DNA of 64,000 nt, taken from assembly GCA_963761655.1 (NCBI GenBank), contig CAVXHI010000004.1, positions 62,001 to 126,000 on the forward strand. The letters run 5' to 3'. The notes under the pieces are model-generated. The model was not told where the DNA came from. It saw nothing but the letters and a program-made list of their open reading frames with translations, and did no database searches. Of the stretch, positions 17,037 through 25,188 are shown in pieces. The first letter of the stretch is position 1. The number at the start of each line of letters is the position of its first letter. The stretch is from RYN-122 sp963761655 (lineage in GTDB: Bacteria > Actinomycetota > Actinomycetes > Mycobacteriales > SCTD01). Both the position numbers and the translations under genes were made by a program.

Positions 17037-17950
17037 ATGCGCAGCACCCGACTCCTCCCCCTGCTGGCCGCCGCTCTCGTGGCCGCCCCGCTGGTCTCGG
17101 CGTCCACCGGTACGGTCACGGCCGCTCCCCGCCCCGCCTCCGCGGTGGCCCAGCAGGCCGGCACCGCCACCGACGCCGTCACGCTGCGTGTGCAGGCGCG
17201 GCCGGTCAGCACCGCGGCACGCCGCCTCGCCCGGCCCGCCGCGAAGCCGGTCGTGAAGCCGGCCGTCAAGCCCCTCGCCAAGCCCGTCGCTAGCCGGTCG
17301 TCAAGCCGGTCGCCAAGCCGGTCGCTCCGGTCGTCAGGCCCGCCTCGGCGTCCGCCTTCGTCTTCCTGCACGTCGAGTCCGGTGCCCCCGTCCGCTGGAA
17401 CCCCTGCGCCGACGTCCCGTGGACCTTCAACCCGGCAGGCGCCCCCGCCGGTGGCCTCTCCGCCGTCCAGGCCGCCGTCGCCGAGGTCGGTCGTCGGACC
17501 GGCCTCACCTTCGCCTACCTCGGCACCTCCACCGAGGCGCCTGCCGGCCGCTACCTGAGCCAGGGCTGGAAGCAGTTCAAGCCGCTGCTCGTCGGCTGGA
17601 CCTCCGCCGGCGCCTCCGACCTGCTGGCCGGCCGCAGCGCCTCCACCGTGGGGATGACCCGGGTCCTGTGGACCGGCTCGTACGACGACAAGGGCGCGAA
17701 CCACACCCAGATCGCCTCCGGCGTCGTCGCGTTCAACCGCGCGACCAGCGCCCCGGCCACCGGTGCCGGCTCCTGGTACGCCTACGCCCTGCACGAGCTC
17801 GGCCACGCGGTCGGCCTGGCCCACGTCGACGACGCCTCCCAGGTGATGAACCCGGTCATCGGGCGGGCGGTCACCGGGTACGCCGCGGGCGACCTGTCCG
17901 GCCTGCGCGGCGTCGGCAGCGCGGGCGGCTGCCTCCCCTCGGTCCGCTAG
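17037..17950 (+). pseudogene. frameshifted secreted matrixin-type zinc metalloprotease
   Basis: The ATG at 17037 begins a signal peptide (MRSTRLLPLLAAALVAAPLV) and a linker of KPV/KPA repeats. At 17291-17293 the frame breaks: reading AAGCCC..GTCGCT, one A is missing before GCCGGTC, and the downstream frame is preceded by TAG. The second frame continues the KPV repeat and then a protease domain with HELGHAVGLAH, a full HExxHxxGxxH zinc site, and a Met-turn (VMNP). All catalytic parts survive, so restoring one base gives an intact protein of about 304 residues. Either an indel error or a recent inactivation. Confidence 0.8.
17243..17325 (+). repeat. KPV-encoding linker repeat
   Basis: Tandem units of the type AAG-CCG-GTC-GTC/GCC, encoding a Lys-Pro-Val linker; the frameshift at 17291 falls inside it. 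A related array is at 22381-22445. Confidence 0.7.
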
Positions 17951-18014
17951 GAACCGTCCCGCGCGGTACCGTCGCGGCGCCGCCCGACCTCCCCGAACGC
18001 CTGCAGCGGAGCCC

Positions 18015-18065
18015 GTGACCCCCTCCCGCCGGACCGACCCGTCCGTCCCGGACGGCACGCCCTGA
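18015..18065 (+). CDS. possible 16-codon leader ORF before rsgA
   Basis: GTG-ACC-CCC to TGA encodes a Ser/Arg/Pro/Asp peptide with no known relative. Its stop TGA overlaps the CTG that best fits the start of rsgA (CTGA). It could couple ribosomes to that weak start. Could also be the true N-terminus of rsgA if a base has been lost nearby. Confidence 0.3.
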   Translation: MTPSRRTDPSVPDGTP

Positions 18066-19045
18066 GCCCCCGCGAGCTCGACGAGGACGACGTCCGGATC
18101 CGCCCGGGACGCGCCTCCCGGCCACGCACCCGGACGCGCCCCGCGCACGACGACGCCTCCCCCGCCACCGTCCTGTCCGTCGACCGGGGGCGCTACCGGC
18201 TCCAGACCGGCGACGGCGACCTCCTGACCGCGGTCCGGGCACGCGAGCTCGGGCGCCGGGCCGTCGTCGTCGGGGACCGCGTGGACGTCGTCGGCGACCT
18301 GTCCGGCGGCCCCGACGCCCTCGGCCGCATCGTGCGCATCGGGGCCCGTACCAGCCTGCTGCGCCGCACGCCCGACGACACCGACCCCGTCGAGCGCGCG
18401 GTCGTCGCCAACGCGGAGGTGCTCGTGGTGGTGACCGCGCTCGCCGACCCGGTGCCCCGGCCCCGGCTCATCGACCGCTGCCTGGTGGCGGCCTACGACG
18501 GTGGGCTCGTCCCCCTGCTGTGCCTCACCAAGAGCGACCTCGCCGACCCGGCCGAGCTCCTCGCCCTGTACGAGCCGCTGGGCGTCGAGGCCGTCGTGAC
18601 GGGCCGGGGGTCCGACCTCGAGGACCTGCGACAGCGCCTGAGCGGCCGCACGAGCGTGCTGTTCGGGCAGTCCGGGGTCGGGAAGTCGACGCTGGTCAAC
18701 CAGCTGGTCCCGGACGCCATGCGCGCCGTCGGCGACGTCAGCGGCGTCGGCAAGGGGCGCCACACCAGCAGCTCGGCCATCGCCCTCGCCCTGCCCGGAG
18801 GCGGCACGGTCGTCGACACCCCGGGCGTGCGCAGCTTCGGCCTGGGGGCCGTCACCCCGGCGCGGGTGCTCGCCGCCTTCCCCGACCTCGCCGACGAGGC
18901 CGCCGCCTGCCCGCCGGGGTGCACGCACCTCGACGCCGCCACGGGCTGCGCGCTGGACGACGCCGTGACGCAGGGCCGGGCGGGCGCGGCCCGGCTGGAC
19001 AGCCTGCGGCGGCTCCTGGTCGCGCTCGCTGCCGCGGACGACTGA
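18062..19045 (+). CDS. rsgA: ribosome small-subunit-dependent GTPase A
   Basis: Family homology begins directly after a CTG at 18062 (SPRELDEDDVRIRPGRASR), and there is no ATG, GTG or TTG in frame back to the upstream stop, so CTG is proposed as start, giving 327 residues. Circularly permuted GTPase: TKSDL (G4), then GQSGVGKST (G1, about 202) and DTPGV (G3). An OB fold precedes it, and the zinc knuckle CPPGCTHLDAATGC follows. It checks 30S subunit maturation in the cytosol. The next ATG (18281) would delete the OB fold. Confidence 0.9.
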   Translation: MSPRELDEDDVRIRPGRASRPRTRTRPAHDDASPATVLSVDRGRYRLQTGDGDLLTAVRARELGRRAVVVGDRVDVVGDLSGGPDALGRIVRIGARTSLLRRTPDDTDPVERAVVANAEVLVVVTALADPVPRPRLIDRCLVAAYDGGLVPLLCLTKSDLADPAELLALYEPLGVEAVVTGRGSDLEDLRQRLSGRTSVLFGQSGVGKSTLVNQLVPDAMRAVGDVSGVGKGRHTSSSAIALALPGGGTVVDTPGVRSFGLGAVTPARVLAAFPDLADEAAACPPGCTHLDAATGCALDDAVTQGRAGAARLDSLRRLLVALAAADD

Positions 19046-19081
19046 CCCGCGCGTACGCCCCCGGCGAGCAGCGCGTCGAGG

Positions 19082-19087
19082 CAGGAT
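19082..19087 (+). promoter_or_regulatory. -10-like box of the DUF4012 gene
   Basis: CAGGAT, six bases before the GTG at 19094; same geometry as the TAGGCT promoters. Confidence 0.35.
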
Positions 19088-19093
19088 GACGCC

Positions 19094-20989
19094 GTGCGCC
19101 CGCCCCTGAGACCGCTGCTGCTGGGCGGAGCCGCGCTCGTGGTCGGCCTGCTGGCGTGGACCGCCGTCGCGGGCCTCGTCGCGCAGCACCGACTGGCAGC
19201 CGCACGCACGACGCTGCAGCAGGCGCGGGAGGACCCGGGCAGCCCGCTCCTGCTGCCCCGCCTGCGGGCGGCGGAGCACGACCTCGGCACGGCGACGGCG
19301 CTCCTCACGGGCTGGACCGGCGCCGGGCCGGCGCTCGTGGCCCGGCTCCCGGTCGCCGGCCGCTCCGTCGAGGCAGGTCGCCGGGCGAGCGCCGCCAGCC
19401 ACGCCGTCGTCGCGACCGCCGTGGACGCCCTGACCGTCCTCGACGGCCGGGACCTCGTCGTCGGCAAGGGCCTCGACCTGGCCGCCGTCCGTGATGTCGG
19501 CCGCGTGCTCGACCGGCACACCGCGGAGGTCGACCGCAGCGTCGCGCGGCTCAGCCGGGCCGACCTCGGCCTGCTGCCGCGCCCGGTGGCCCGGGCGGTG
19601 CGCGAGGCCCAGGACGCGCTGGACCCCGTGCCGCAGGCCCTGGCCCGCGCCTCCGCGGCCGCCCGCGTGCTGCCGCCCGCGCTGGGTGCCGACCGCGACC
19701 GCAAGGTCCTCATCGTGCTGGAGAACAACGCGGAGCTGCGCGGGACGGGCGGCGTCATCACGGTGTTCGCCGAGGCCACCGCGCGTGCCGGCCGACTCGA
19801 CATCGGCCCGTTCCGCGACGTCGAGGACGTGGCCGACGACGCCGACCGGGCCCGCCGCGTGCTGGCCTCGCCCGACTACCGGACGCTGTGGGGGCCCTTC
19901 AAGGGCGACACGACGCTCTGGAAGAACACCGGCATGAGCCCGGTGGGCCCGCAGTCCTCGGCCGTCCTCGCCGGGGTCGCCGCCGCGACGCTCGGGCGGC
20001 GCCCCGACGTCGTCGTGTGGCTCGACGTCCGGACGATCGCCGCCGTGCTCGAGGCCACCGGGCCGGCGACGCTGCCGGACCGCTCGGTCCTGACCGCGGA
20101 CAACGCCGGACGCGTCCTCATGTCGGAGGCCTACCTGAAGGCGCCCGACACGATCGCGGGCCAGCGCCAGCGCAGGGCCGTCCTGCGCGGCGCCGCTGAC
20201 GCCGTCGTGGACCGGCTGCTGTCACCCAGCGACGACGGCGGAGGCGCGGCAGCGCTGGTGTCGTCCGTCGGCCGGGCCGCCGCCGGGCGACACCTGCTGC
20301 TGTGGACCTCGGACGTGCAGGAGCAGCGCGACCTCGCCACCGCCGGCCTGGACGGCGACGTCGTCGCGGCCGACGGTGACCTCGCCTGCGTGACCTTCCA
20401 GAACCTCGGTGGCGGGCAGAACGAGGGCAACAAGCTCGACTACTACGCGCGGCGGCAGGTGACGGTCCGGGCCGCGCTGCAGCCCGGTCGCGCCGTCGTC
20501 GAGCAGGAGGTGACGATCCGCAACACCGCTCCGCGCACCGGCCTGCCCGCGTACGTCGCCGGCCTGGACGCCCCCGGCACCAGCAACGGCTTCGTGACGC
20601 TCGCGCTGCCGCGGAGCGCCGAGGTCCTCGGCTTCGCCCGGGACGGCCGGACCGTCCGCACCTCCGTGCTCGACGAGGCCGACCACCGGGTCCTCACGGA
20701 CGTCGTCGCCCTCGCCCCCGGCACGTCGGCCACCTGGCTGCTGCGCTACTCCCTGCCCCTGCGGGACGGCCGCTACCGCCTGCGGGTGGTGCCCCAGCCG
20801 CTGGCCGTGGACGCCGGTCTGTCGGTGTCCGTCACGGGTGCGGCCGGCTCGCTGGTCACCGGGGACGACGCCTGGTCCGGGCCCCTGACGGGCACGGTCG
20901 ACGTCGTCGCCCGGACCACGCCGGCGGACGAGCGCGGGCTCGGGTCCCGGCTGCAGCGCTTCTGGCGGGAGCCCGTGCGCCTGCCCTGA
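19094..20989 (+). CDS. DUF4012 domain membrane-anchored extracellular protein
   Basis: 631 residues. A single N-terminal signal anchor (GGAALVVGLLAWTAVAGLV) is followed by an Ala-rich helical region, then the DUF4012 core beginning near residue 205 with LIVLENNAELRGTGG. The C-terminal third is beta-rich. DUF4012 proteins are commonly encoded in exopolysaccharide or cell-surface glycan clusters of Actinomycetota, but their activity is unknown; here it stands at the left end of the polysaccharide region. The stop overlaps an ATG by one base (TGATG). Confidence 0.88.
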   Translation: MRPPLRPLLLGGAALVVGLLAWTAVAGLVAQHRLAAARTTLQQAREDPGSPLLLPRLRAAEHDLGTATALLTGWTGAGPALVARLPVAGRSVEAGRRASAASHAVVATAVDALTVLDGRDLVVGKGLDLAAVRDVGRVLDRHTAEVDRSVARLSRADLGLLPRPVARAVREAQDALDPVPQALARASAAARVLPPALGADRDRKVLIVLENNAELRGTGGVITVFAEATARAGRLDIGPFRDVEDVADDADRARRVLASPDYRTLWGPFKGDTTLWKNTGMSPVGPQSSAVLAGVAAATLGRRPDVVVWLDVRTIAAVLEATGPATLPDRSVLTADNAGRVLMSEAYLKAPDTIAGQRQRRAVLRGAADAVVDRLLSPSDDGGGAAALVSSVGRAAAGRHLLLWTSDVQEQRDLATAGLDGDVVAADGDLACVTFQNLGGGQNEGNKLDYYARRQVTVRAALQPGRAVVEQEVTIRNTAPRTGLPAYVAGLDAPGTSNGFVTLALPRSAEVLGFARDGRTVRTSVLDEADHRVLTDVVALAPGTSATWLLRYSLPLRDGRYRLRVVPQPLAVDAGLSVSVTGAAGSLVTGDDAWSGPLTGTVDVVARTTPADERGLGSRLQRFWREPVRLP

Positions 20990-21063
20990 TGCAGGCATCA
21001 GGAGCAACCGCAATGGTCCGAACGGGTCCTGCGCAGGAGGCCCCGGCGGAGTACCAAGAGGTC

Positions 21064-21906
21064 ATGCTGAGCACAGCTGTACGCACGGCCCTCGACGACG
21101 CCGTGCAGACCCTGTCGGACCGCGCCGAGGCGCTGCGCGAGGAGTTCCTCGCCGCCCGGCCCTGGCCGCACCTCGTGCTGCACGACGTGCTGCCCGCCGA
21201 CGTCGTCGCACGGGCCGAGCAGGAGTGCACCCTCGTCGCGCCCCGGGCGATGAGGGAGGTCCCGACCCGGCGGCTCCGCAAGCACGAGGTGAACGAGGCG
21301 GCTGCGCTGGGCCCTGCCGGCCGAGCCCTGCTCGACACCCTCGACGGTCCTGCCTGGACCCGGCTGCTCGAGCGGGTCACGGGCGCACAGGACCTGGCCC
21401 CTGACCCGACCCACTACGGCGCCGGCCTGCACGTCAGCGGCCCGGGCGCCTTCCAGATGGTCCACACCGACTTCACCACCCACCCGACGTCCGGGCGGCA
21501 CCACCGGACCAGCTCGCTCATCTACCTCAACGGCACCTGGTCGCCGGCATGGGGCGGCGCCCTCGAGCTGTGGGCTCCGGACATGTCGGCGCTCGGCCGG
21601 ACCGTGCAGCCCCTCGCCGGGACGGTCGTGGTGTGGGAGACGCACCGGGACACCCCGCACGGCCTGCCCGACCCGGTCGCCACGCCCGACGGCAGCAGCC
21701 GCCTGTCCCTGGCCTCGTACCACTACGCACCGCCGCCGCCCGGTGGCATCCCCCGTCGCCGTCCGACGACGTTCCTGCGCCGCCCCCAGGACCCGTGGTG
21801 GGTCGGACTGCCCACCCGCGGCGACCTGGGGCGCGCGGTCCTGCCGGACTCCGCCTGGCGGCGCGTGGCGGACCTGGTCCGGCCCGGAGGACTGCCCCGC
21901 CGCTGA
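21064..21906 (+). CDS. 2-oxoglutarate/Fe(II)-dependent oxygenase
   Basis: 280 residues from ATG at 21064. Iron ligands: His and Asp in VHTDF (about 133 and 135) and a distal His in TPHGLP (about 198). An Arg in SRLSLASYHY is the expected 2OG contact. An in-frame ATG at 20989 overlaps the DUF4012 stop, but the extra 25 codons have poor third-position GC, so the internal ATG is preferred. Relatives hydroxylate peptides, sugars or small molecules; in this setting a surface glycan or its protein partner is an inference. Confidence 0.85.
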   Translation: MLSTAVRTALDDAVQTLSDRAEALREEFLAARPWPHLVLHDVLPADVVARAEQECTLVAPRAMREVPTRRLRKHEVNEAAALGPAGRALLDTLDGPAWTRLLERVTGAQDLAPDPTHYGAGLHVSGPGAFQMVHTDFTTHPTSGRHHRTSSLIYLNGTWSPAWGGALELWAPDMSALGRTVQPLAGTVVVWETHRDTPHGLPDPVATPDGSSRLSLASYHYAPPPPGGIPRRRPTTFLRRPQDPWWVGLPTRGDLGRAVLPDSAWRRVADLVRPGGLPRR

Positions 21907-22006
21907 CCCGCTGAGGCGGGCAACCGCTCCTGCCGGACAGCCCGGACACGCCGGACGACCGTGCCGTCGAGCGGGAGCGCCTTGGCAGGACTGCTGGACG
22001 CAGACG

Positions 22007-22049
22007 GCCCGAGGGCCCCGGCGCCGGGTGGCGCGCGGGGCCCTCGGGC
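22007..22049. terminator. bidirectional terminator with 14-bp perfect stem
   Basis: GCCCGAGGGCCCCG pairs perfectly with CGGGGCCCTCGGGC across a 15-base loop, between the convergent oxygenase and hydrolase genes. Confidence 0.85.
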
Positions 22050-22070
22050 TCGTGCAGGTGCGGGCTGGTG

Positions 22071-23930
22071 TCAGCGGTGCAGCCGTCCGCGGACGAGCAC
22101 CGGGCGCACGCGCACCTCGCCCGAGGGCGACGACGTGACAGCGCTGGTGGTGGCCACGACCCGGTAGGCGTAGCGCGCACCCGACCGCACCGTGGCGTCG
22201 CGGAACCCGAGGGTCCGCGTGGCGCCGACGCGGGCCCAGCGGCGGGCCGAGGAGCCGGGGGTGTAGGCCGAGCGCTGCACGACGTAGGCGGTGGCGCCGG
22301 CGACCGGGGTCCAGGCCACCCCGACCGAGCGCGACCGGACCGCGAGACGGACCCGCCGCGGGGCGAGCGGCTTCCGGAGGGGCTTGACGACGGGCTTGGC
22401 GACGGGCTTGGCGACCGGCTTGGCGACCGGCTTGGCGACGGCCTGGGTCACCGGCTGGGTCACCGGCTGGGCGACGGCGGTCGACGTCGTGGGGACGGCG
22501 GCGGCGGTGCCGCTGGCGACCGGCGCGGCCGGTGTGGTCGGCGGGCCCAGCACGGGGGCGTCGGTGACGACGACCGCCGGCGCGGGACCACTGACCGGAC
22601 CGTCGACCGGAGCGGTGGGCGCGGCGCCGGTGGTAGCGCCGGTCGCAGCGTCCGTCGCGGGGTCCGTCGCGGGGACGGTGGCGGGCTCCGTGGCCGGCGC
22701 TGCGGCGGTGTCGGCGGCCACGACGGGAGCCGGAGCGGCTGCGGGAGCAGCGGGGGCCGCGGCCGTCACGGGAGCGGCCACAGGGGCCGCCGCGGGAGCG
22801 ACGGGAGCGGCGGGCGTCGCCGCGGGAGCCGGGGCGAGCGTCGCCACGAGGGCGCTCCAGGCCGGCTTCGGGGTGAAGTCGCGGCGGACGAGCCCGAAGT
22901 TGTCCTCGCGGTCGGTGACGTCGGTGCCACCGTCCCGGGCGGAGTAGAGGAAGACCGGTCCGGTCCAAGGGAGCTTCGCCGCGGCCGTGACGACGTCCCG
23001 GACGATGGCGGCCTGGACCTGCTCGCTGACGGCCTGCGCGCTGGTGCCGGTGGGGGCGCCCGCCTCGGTCATCCAGACCTTCTTGGCGCTGTCACCGTTG
23101 CGCACCATCGTGTCGCGCATCGTCGTCATCTTCTGGAACGTGTTCCAGGAGGCCGTGCTGGCGTCGGAGGCGAGCGCCGGGAAGCTGTAGGGGTGCACGC
23201 CGACGGCGTCGAAGGAGGAGCCGGCGCCCAGCTCGTAGAGGCGGGTCAGGAAGGTGCGCGGGTCGATCGCGCTGCCGTCGGCCTCGTCGCTGGCCGGCGA
23301 CAGGCCGGCGGAGAGCAGCTGGGCACCGGGGGCCGCGGCCCGGACGGCCTTGGCCGTGGCCTGCAGCAGCCGGGCGTAGGCCACGACGTCGGGCTTCGGG
23401 GCCCAGAAGTTCGGGATGTTCGGCTCGTTCCACACCTCGTAGGTGGTGACGCCCTGCGGCACGTAGCGGGCCGCGGCGGCCGCGACGAAGGCCGCGTAGC
23501 CGCTCGGATCGGTGGGCGGGGTGTGCGTCGACGTGCCGGCCGGACGGGCCCAGGCCGGGGTGTACGCGGGCAGCGCCAGGACCTGCAGTCCACGGCGGCG
23601 GGCTGCGGCGATGACGCGGTCGCTGTTCGACCAGTCGTACCTGCCGCGGACGTGCTCGACGCCGCTCCAGTCGAGGTCCAGGCGCAGCCACGCGGCGCCG
23701 CTGGAGACCATGAGGTCGAGCTCGCGGCCCAGCACCGCGTCGTTCTCCCACGGGAGGCCGCCGCCGGGCGAGAAGCCGGTGCGGGAGCCGAGCGAGGCGG
23801 TGGCCGCGACCTCGACGCTGTCGGCCGACGCGGCGCCGGTCCCGGCGGGGAGCAGGACGGCCAGCAGGGCCAGCGTCAGGACGGCCAGGGCGCCGAGGCG
23901 GCGCGGGGCGGCAGGGGCGTGCACGGGCAC
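22071..23930 (-). CDS. secreted GH39-like glycoside hydrolase with KPVA linker and C-terminal Fn3-like domain
   Basis: About 619 residues from GTG at 23930, which has AGAGGAG seven bases upstream; the ATG at 23963 lies inside the proposed riboswitch. Signal peptide, then a TIM-barrel hydrolase (about 30-360) with the acid/base Glu in YEVWNEPN (near 168) and the nucleophile Glu in WMTEAG (near 287). Next comes a long Ala/Pro/Val/Thr linker, a KPVA array and a Fn3-like domain ending the protein. It resembles PslG-type exopolysaccharide hydrolases, fitting its place in a polysaccharide locus. Extracellular. Confidence 0.87.
   Translation of the reverse strand: MPVHAPAAPRRLGALAVLTLALLAVLLPAGTGAASADSVEVAATASLGSRTGFSPGGGLPWENDAVLGRELDLMVSSGAAWLRLDLDWSGVEHVRGRYDWSNSDRVIAAARRRGLQVLALPAYTPAWARPAGTSTHTPPTDPSGYAAFVAAAAARYVPQGVTTYEVWNEPNIPNFWAPKPDVVAYARLLQATAKAVRAAAPGAQLLSAGLSPASDEADGSAIDPRTFLTRLYELGAGSSFDAVGVHPYSFPALASDASTASWNTFQKMTTMRDTMVRNGDSAKKVWMTEAGAPTGTSAQAVSEQVQAAIVRDVVTAAAKLPWTGPVFLYSARDGGTDVTDREDNFGLVRRDFTPKPAWSALVATLAPAPAATPAAPVAPAAAPVAAPVTAAAPAAPAAAPAPVVAADTAAAPATEPATVPATDPATDAATGATTGAAPTAPVDGPVSGPAPAVVVTDAPVLGPPTTPAAPVASGTAAAVPTTSTAVAQPVTQPVTQAVAKPVAKPVAKPVAKPVVKPLRKPLAPRRVRLAVRSRSVGVAWTPVAGATAYVVQRSAYTPGSSARRWARVGATRTLGFRDATVRSGARYAYRVVATTSAVTSSPSGEVRVRPVLVRGRLHR
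22381..22445 (-). repeat. KPVA-encoding linker repeat
   Basis: About five 12-base units (TTGGCGACGGGC and variants on the plus strand) encode KPVA/KPVV. Same linker type as in the metalloprotease at 17.2 kb. Confidence 0.75.
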
Positions 23931-23943
23931 GGCGGGGCTCCTC

Positions 23944-24045
23944 TTCGGCAGCCAGACAGCCATGGGGAGCGCAGGGCTCCCGTAAGGCTCACGGCTTTGC
24001 GGACCCTGGTTTCCCAGGGGGTGCTCTTCTCGGTGGTGTCACGCT
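23944..24045 (-). promoter_or_regulatory. candidate cyclic-di-GMP-I (GEMM-I) riboswitch
   Basis: On the minus strand the order is: GAGCACC; a hairpin CCCTGG-GAAA-CCAGGG (24004-24019) with a GNRA tetraloop; CGCAAAGCC (core at 23993-24000); a second arm CCTTAC, then GGGAGC-CCTGC-GCTCCC (23965-23981), then CATGG; and GGCTGCCGA (23945-23953). In the known class-I fold the GAAA loop docks into a CCUAAG/UAUGG receptor, closely matched by CCTTAC/CATGG, and CGCAAAGCC and the 3' CCGA contain ligand-contact bases. I could not pair a convincing P1 stem. The element ends just before the AGAGGAG of the hydrolase gene. Confidence 0.6.
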
Positions 24046-24132
24046 CTGTGTCGACACGCGCCTCAGGACCTGTAGAGACCCGGACATCCCTCACCCGTTC
24101 GGGCGAGCGGGCTCACACGCAGCGTGACCGGC

Positions 24133-25188
24133 TCAGCAGGTCAGGCCGAGCGCGCGGTAGGCCTCGAGGGTGAGCCGGGCCGTCGTGTCCCAGCTGTGGC
24201 GGGCGGCCTGGACCACGCCGCGCGCGCCGAGGTCGCCGCGCAGTCCGGCGTCGGCGACGACGTCGCGCAGCGCCGCGGTCAGGGCCTCGAGGTCCCGGGG
24301 CGCCACCAGCACGGCCGCGTCGCCCAGCGTCTCGGGCAGCGCGCCCACGCGGCTGGCCACGACGGCAGCGCCGCACGCGAGGGCCTCCAGCGGGGGCAGC
24401 CCGAAGCCCTCGTAGCGGGACGGGTAGGCCACGACGGTGGCGGCGCTGTAGAGCGCGGGGAGGTCGGAGTCGGGCACGTACCCGAGGTGCTGGGCCCCTG
24501 CGGGCACCGTCTGCCCCGCCGCGACCGAGCCGGCGAGCGCCAACGGCAGACGGGCTGCCCGGCAGGCCTGCGCGAGCAGCGGGACGTCCTTGCGCGGCTC
24601 GACCGTCCCCACGTGCAGGGCGAAGCGCTCCGGGAGCCGGTACGCGGCACGCACCCGCTCCTGCTCCTGCTCGGGCGCAGGCGCGAGCCCGGGAGCCGGC
24701 GCGAGCGGCGTGACGACGGCGTCGCGGCCGAACAGGTCCCGGACCCGCTGTGCGGTGAAGGGCGAGACGGCCAGCACGGTGTCGGCCGTGCGGACGCCCT
24801 GCCGCACCAGCAGCCGCTCCCCCCGGGCACGGACGCCCGTGAAGGCCCAGGGCACGTCGAACACGGCGACGTCGTGGACGGTGCCCACGGTGGGCACGCG
24901 GGCGAGCACGGGCAGGTCGACGTCGAGACCGTGGACGAGGTCGGCGCCGCGCAGGGGTGCCAGGCCGGCCAGGGCCCGGCGGGCGCCGTCGGAAGGACGG
25001 CGCACCCGAGGCCGGACCCGCGCGGGCAGCTCCCCCACGGCGTCGGCCTGCACGACGGCGCTGAGCGGTACCGCGGTGGCCGGGCTCAGCGCCCGGAGGA
25101 GCTCCCGGATGTAGGTCTGGACACCGCTGCCGCCGGGGCGCAGGGCGAGGGCGTTGAAGGCGACGCCGCCTCCGTCGGTACGAGCGAT
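24133..25188 (-). CDS. GT4 glycosyltransferase without a canonical start codon
   Basis: Homology starts at 25164 (VAFNALALRPGGSGVQTY, the usual N-terminus of this family minus its first two residues) and runs to a normal end: VLAVSPFTAQR, LHVGTVEPRKDV, and the C-terminal YPSRYEGFGLPPLEALACG with the nucleotide-sugar EX7E motif. No ATG, GTG or TTG occurs in frame between 25164 and at least 25203; 25188 marks an ATC. The upstream ligase frame runs on across the first 100 bases. A small indel at this junction is likely. The function is transfer of a sugar to the growing repeat unit in the cytosol. Confidence 0.8.
   Translation of the reverse strand: MARTDGGGVAFNALALRPGGSGVQTYIRELLRALSPATAVPLSAVVQADAVGELPARVRPRVRRPSDGARRALAGLAPLRGADLVHGLDVDLPVLARVPTVGTVHDVAVFDVPWAFTGVRARGERLLVRQGVRTADTVLAVSPFTAQRVRDLFGRDAVVTPLAPAPGLAPAPEQEQERVRAAYRLPERFALHVGTVEPRKDVPLLAQACRAARLPLALAGSVAAGQTVPAGAQHLGYVPDSDLPALYSAATVVAYPSRYEGFGLPPLEALACGAAVVASRVGALPETLGDAAVLVAPRDLEALTAALRDVVADAGLRGDLGARGVVQAARHSWDTTARLTLEAYRALGLTC

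Noticed and set aside
16904..19519. An 871-codon open frame on the minus strand
   Set aside because: Lies opposite the metalloprotease, rsgA and DUF4012 genes, which have clear motifs.
20989..21063. N-terminal extension of the 2OG oxygenase to the ATG overlapping the DUF4012 stop
   Set aside because: Codons there have low third-position GC, unlike the rest of the gene; kept only as an alternative start.
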